Shown one piece after another: positions 5,745 to 6,672 of a stretch of DNA of 6,672 bases (positions within the stretch are counted from its first letter, which is position 1; each line of letters starts with the position of its first letter). Under the pieces are notes generated by a model. The model searched no databases. It was given only the letters and a program-made list of their open reading frames with translations, and was not told where the DNA came from. The stretch is taken from positions 1 through 6,672 of the forward strand of contig CAYQJO010000233.1 of the NCBI GenBank assembly GCA_964417785.1, in the 5' to 3' direction. The position numbers and the translations under genes are program-made. Origin of the DNA: DAOTUL01 sp034437435 (lineage in GTDB: Bacteria > Chloroflexota > Anaerolineae > Aggregatilineales > Phototrophicaceae).

Positions 5745-6672
5745 ATGTTGTTCAGTGGATTTCGCGGATACTTCGTCGTCTGGATCGGGCAGTTTGTCTC
5801 ACTGATCGGCAGCGCCATGACACGCTTCGCCCTGACGGTGTGGGCCTATGAACAGACCGAATCCGCGATGGTGCTGGCACTGGTCGGTTTCTTCAACTTT
5901 GGCCCATTGATTATCATCACACCCTTTGCCGGGGCGCTGGTGGACCGCCTCAGCCGCAAAACCGTCATAATCGCCAGCGACCTGGGCGCGGGACTCTCTA
6001 CCATGCTGCTGCTGGCCTTGTTCACCAGCGGCAACCTGGAAATCTGGCATCTGTATGTGGCCGGTGCGCTTGGCGGCATCTCGGAAGCGTTTCAGTTCCC
6101 GGCCTTCTCCGCCGCCGTCACCATGATGGTCGAAAAGAAGCATTACGCTCGCGCCAGCGGCATGTTATCGCTGGCACAATCAGCCTCGACGGTGGCCTCG
6201 CCCTTCCTGGCCGGTCTGCTGTTGGCGGCATCCGGGATCGACATGGTGATGGTTATCGATGTCATCACGTTCCTGTTCGCTGTAAGCGCGATACTGGTGG
6301 TCTACATCCCCGAACCGGAGATGAGCGACGAAGGTCGGCAGGCACAGGGGAGTCTGGCAAAAGAGACATGGTTCGGCTTCAAGTACATTCTGGACCGTCC
6401 CAGCCTGCTCGGTATGCAGATGATGTTTTTTCTCGCCAATCTGTTTTTCACGATGGCGACGATCTTGTTGGCTCCGATGATCCTGGCCCGCACCGGTAAC
6501 GATGAACTGGCACTCGGTAGTGTGATGACGGTCATGGGCATTGGAGGCGTGGCTGGCGGATTGCTCATGAGCATCTGGGGTGGACCAGCACGCCGCGTAC
6601 ACGGTGTGTTTATCGGCATGGCGCTCAGCGGCCTCCTGGGGCGGGCGGTAATCGGATTGGGCGGGGGTATGG
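5745..6672 (+). CDS. Major facilitator superfamily exporter, N-terminal part (3' end beyond window)
   Basis: The frame is open from ATG 5745 to the window edge, giving 309 residues of a family usually about 400-450 long. It opens FRGYFVVWIGQFVSLIGSAM, the typical first helix of the drug-exporter (macrolide/tetracycline-like, MFS_3) branch. Hydrophobic segments fall near residues 8-28, 43-64, 74-95, 102-122, 140-162, 167-188, 222-245, 256-276 and 287-309. The motif A region between helices 2 and 3 is GALVDRLSRKTV (63-74), with D67 and the basic R68/R71/K72 typical of proton-coupled antiporters. A polar loop at about 190-212 (PEPEMSDEGRQ) separates the two six-helix halves. It is an inner-membrane secondary transporter, probably an exporter of drugs or metabolites; the substrate cannot be read from sequence. 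It has a strong promoter, a dyad operator candidate and a good Shine-Dalgarno of its own. Confidence 0.9.
   Translation, partial: MLFSGFRGYFVVWIGQFVSLIGSAMTRFALTVWAYEQTESAMVLALVGFFNFGPLIIITPFAGALVDRLSRKTVIIASDLGAGLSTMLLLALFTSGNLEIWHLYVAGALGGISEAFQFPAFSAAVTMMVEKKHYARASGMLSLAQSASTVASPFLAGLLLAASGIDMVMVIDVITFLFAVSAILVVYIPEPEMSDEGRQAQGSLAKETWFGFKYILDRPSLLGMQMMFFLANLFFTMATILLAPMILARTGNDELALGSVMTVMGIGGVAGGLLMSIWGGPARRVHGVFIGMALSGLLGRAVIGLGGGM

Noticed and set aside
6180..6602. His-rich minus-strand open frame of 140 codons that looks metal-binding
   Set aside because: The histidines are the antisense reading of the hydrophobic and Met-rich codons of the MFS gene. No start signal supports it.

Overview
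The window reads as ordinary, densely coded bacterial chromosome, with GC of about 55-60% by eye. It holds six protein-coding genes, two of them cut by the window edges, and no RNA genes, mobile elements or CRISPR array. The gene types point to Chloroflexota, perhaps an Anaerolineae-like lineage. These are a signal-peptide membrane protein with a GATase-like domain, an RsbT-type switch kinase, a stand-alone protein with an XPB/Ssl2 helicase-associated domain, and a D-threonine aldolase/D-serine dehydratase family enzyme. This placement is inferred from protein style only and was not tested by any search.

Layout. (1) Bases 1-1181, minus strand: the N-terminal 393 residues of an exported, membrane-anchored protein, beginning at a TTG codon. 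(2) Bases 1182-1303: a divergent intergenic region with a good sigma70-type promoter for the minus-strand gene and at best a weak one for dinB. (3) Bases 1304-2476: dinB, DNA polymerase IV, complete. (4) Bases 2540-2941: an RsbT-like histidine-kinase-fold ATPase. (5) Bases 2945-4612: a 555-residue protein that appears to carry the helicase-associated (XPB/Ssl2 N-terminal-like) domain without a helicase motor. (6) Bases 4612-5655: a fold-type III PLP enzyme, overlapping gene 5 by one base (TGATG). (7) Bases 5656-5744: a near-consensus promoter, a 20-bp dyad at the expected transcription start, and a strong Shine-Dalgarno. (8) Bases 5745 to the window end: the N-terminal 309 residues of an MFS exporter.

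Genes 4, 5 and 6 are tightly packed, with a 3-base gap and then a 1-base overlap, so they are probably co-transcribed. dinB lies 63 bases upstream on the same strand and may or may not share the transcript. The MFS gene has its own promoter and is probably a separate unit. The switch kinase has none of its usual partners (RsbR, RsbS, RsbU, anti-sigma or sigma factor) in the window.

No previously undescribed system can be proven here. The points most worth following are the orphan RsbT next to the motor-less helicase-associated protein, the HxC metal motif of the PLP enzyme, and the dyad operator at the MFS promoter.
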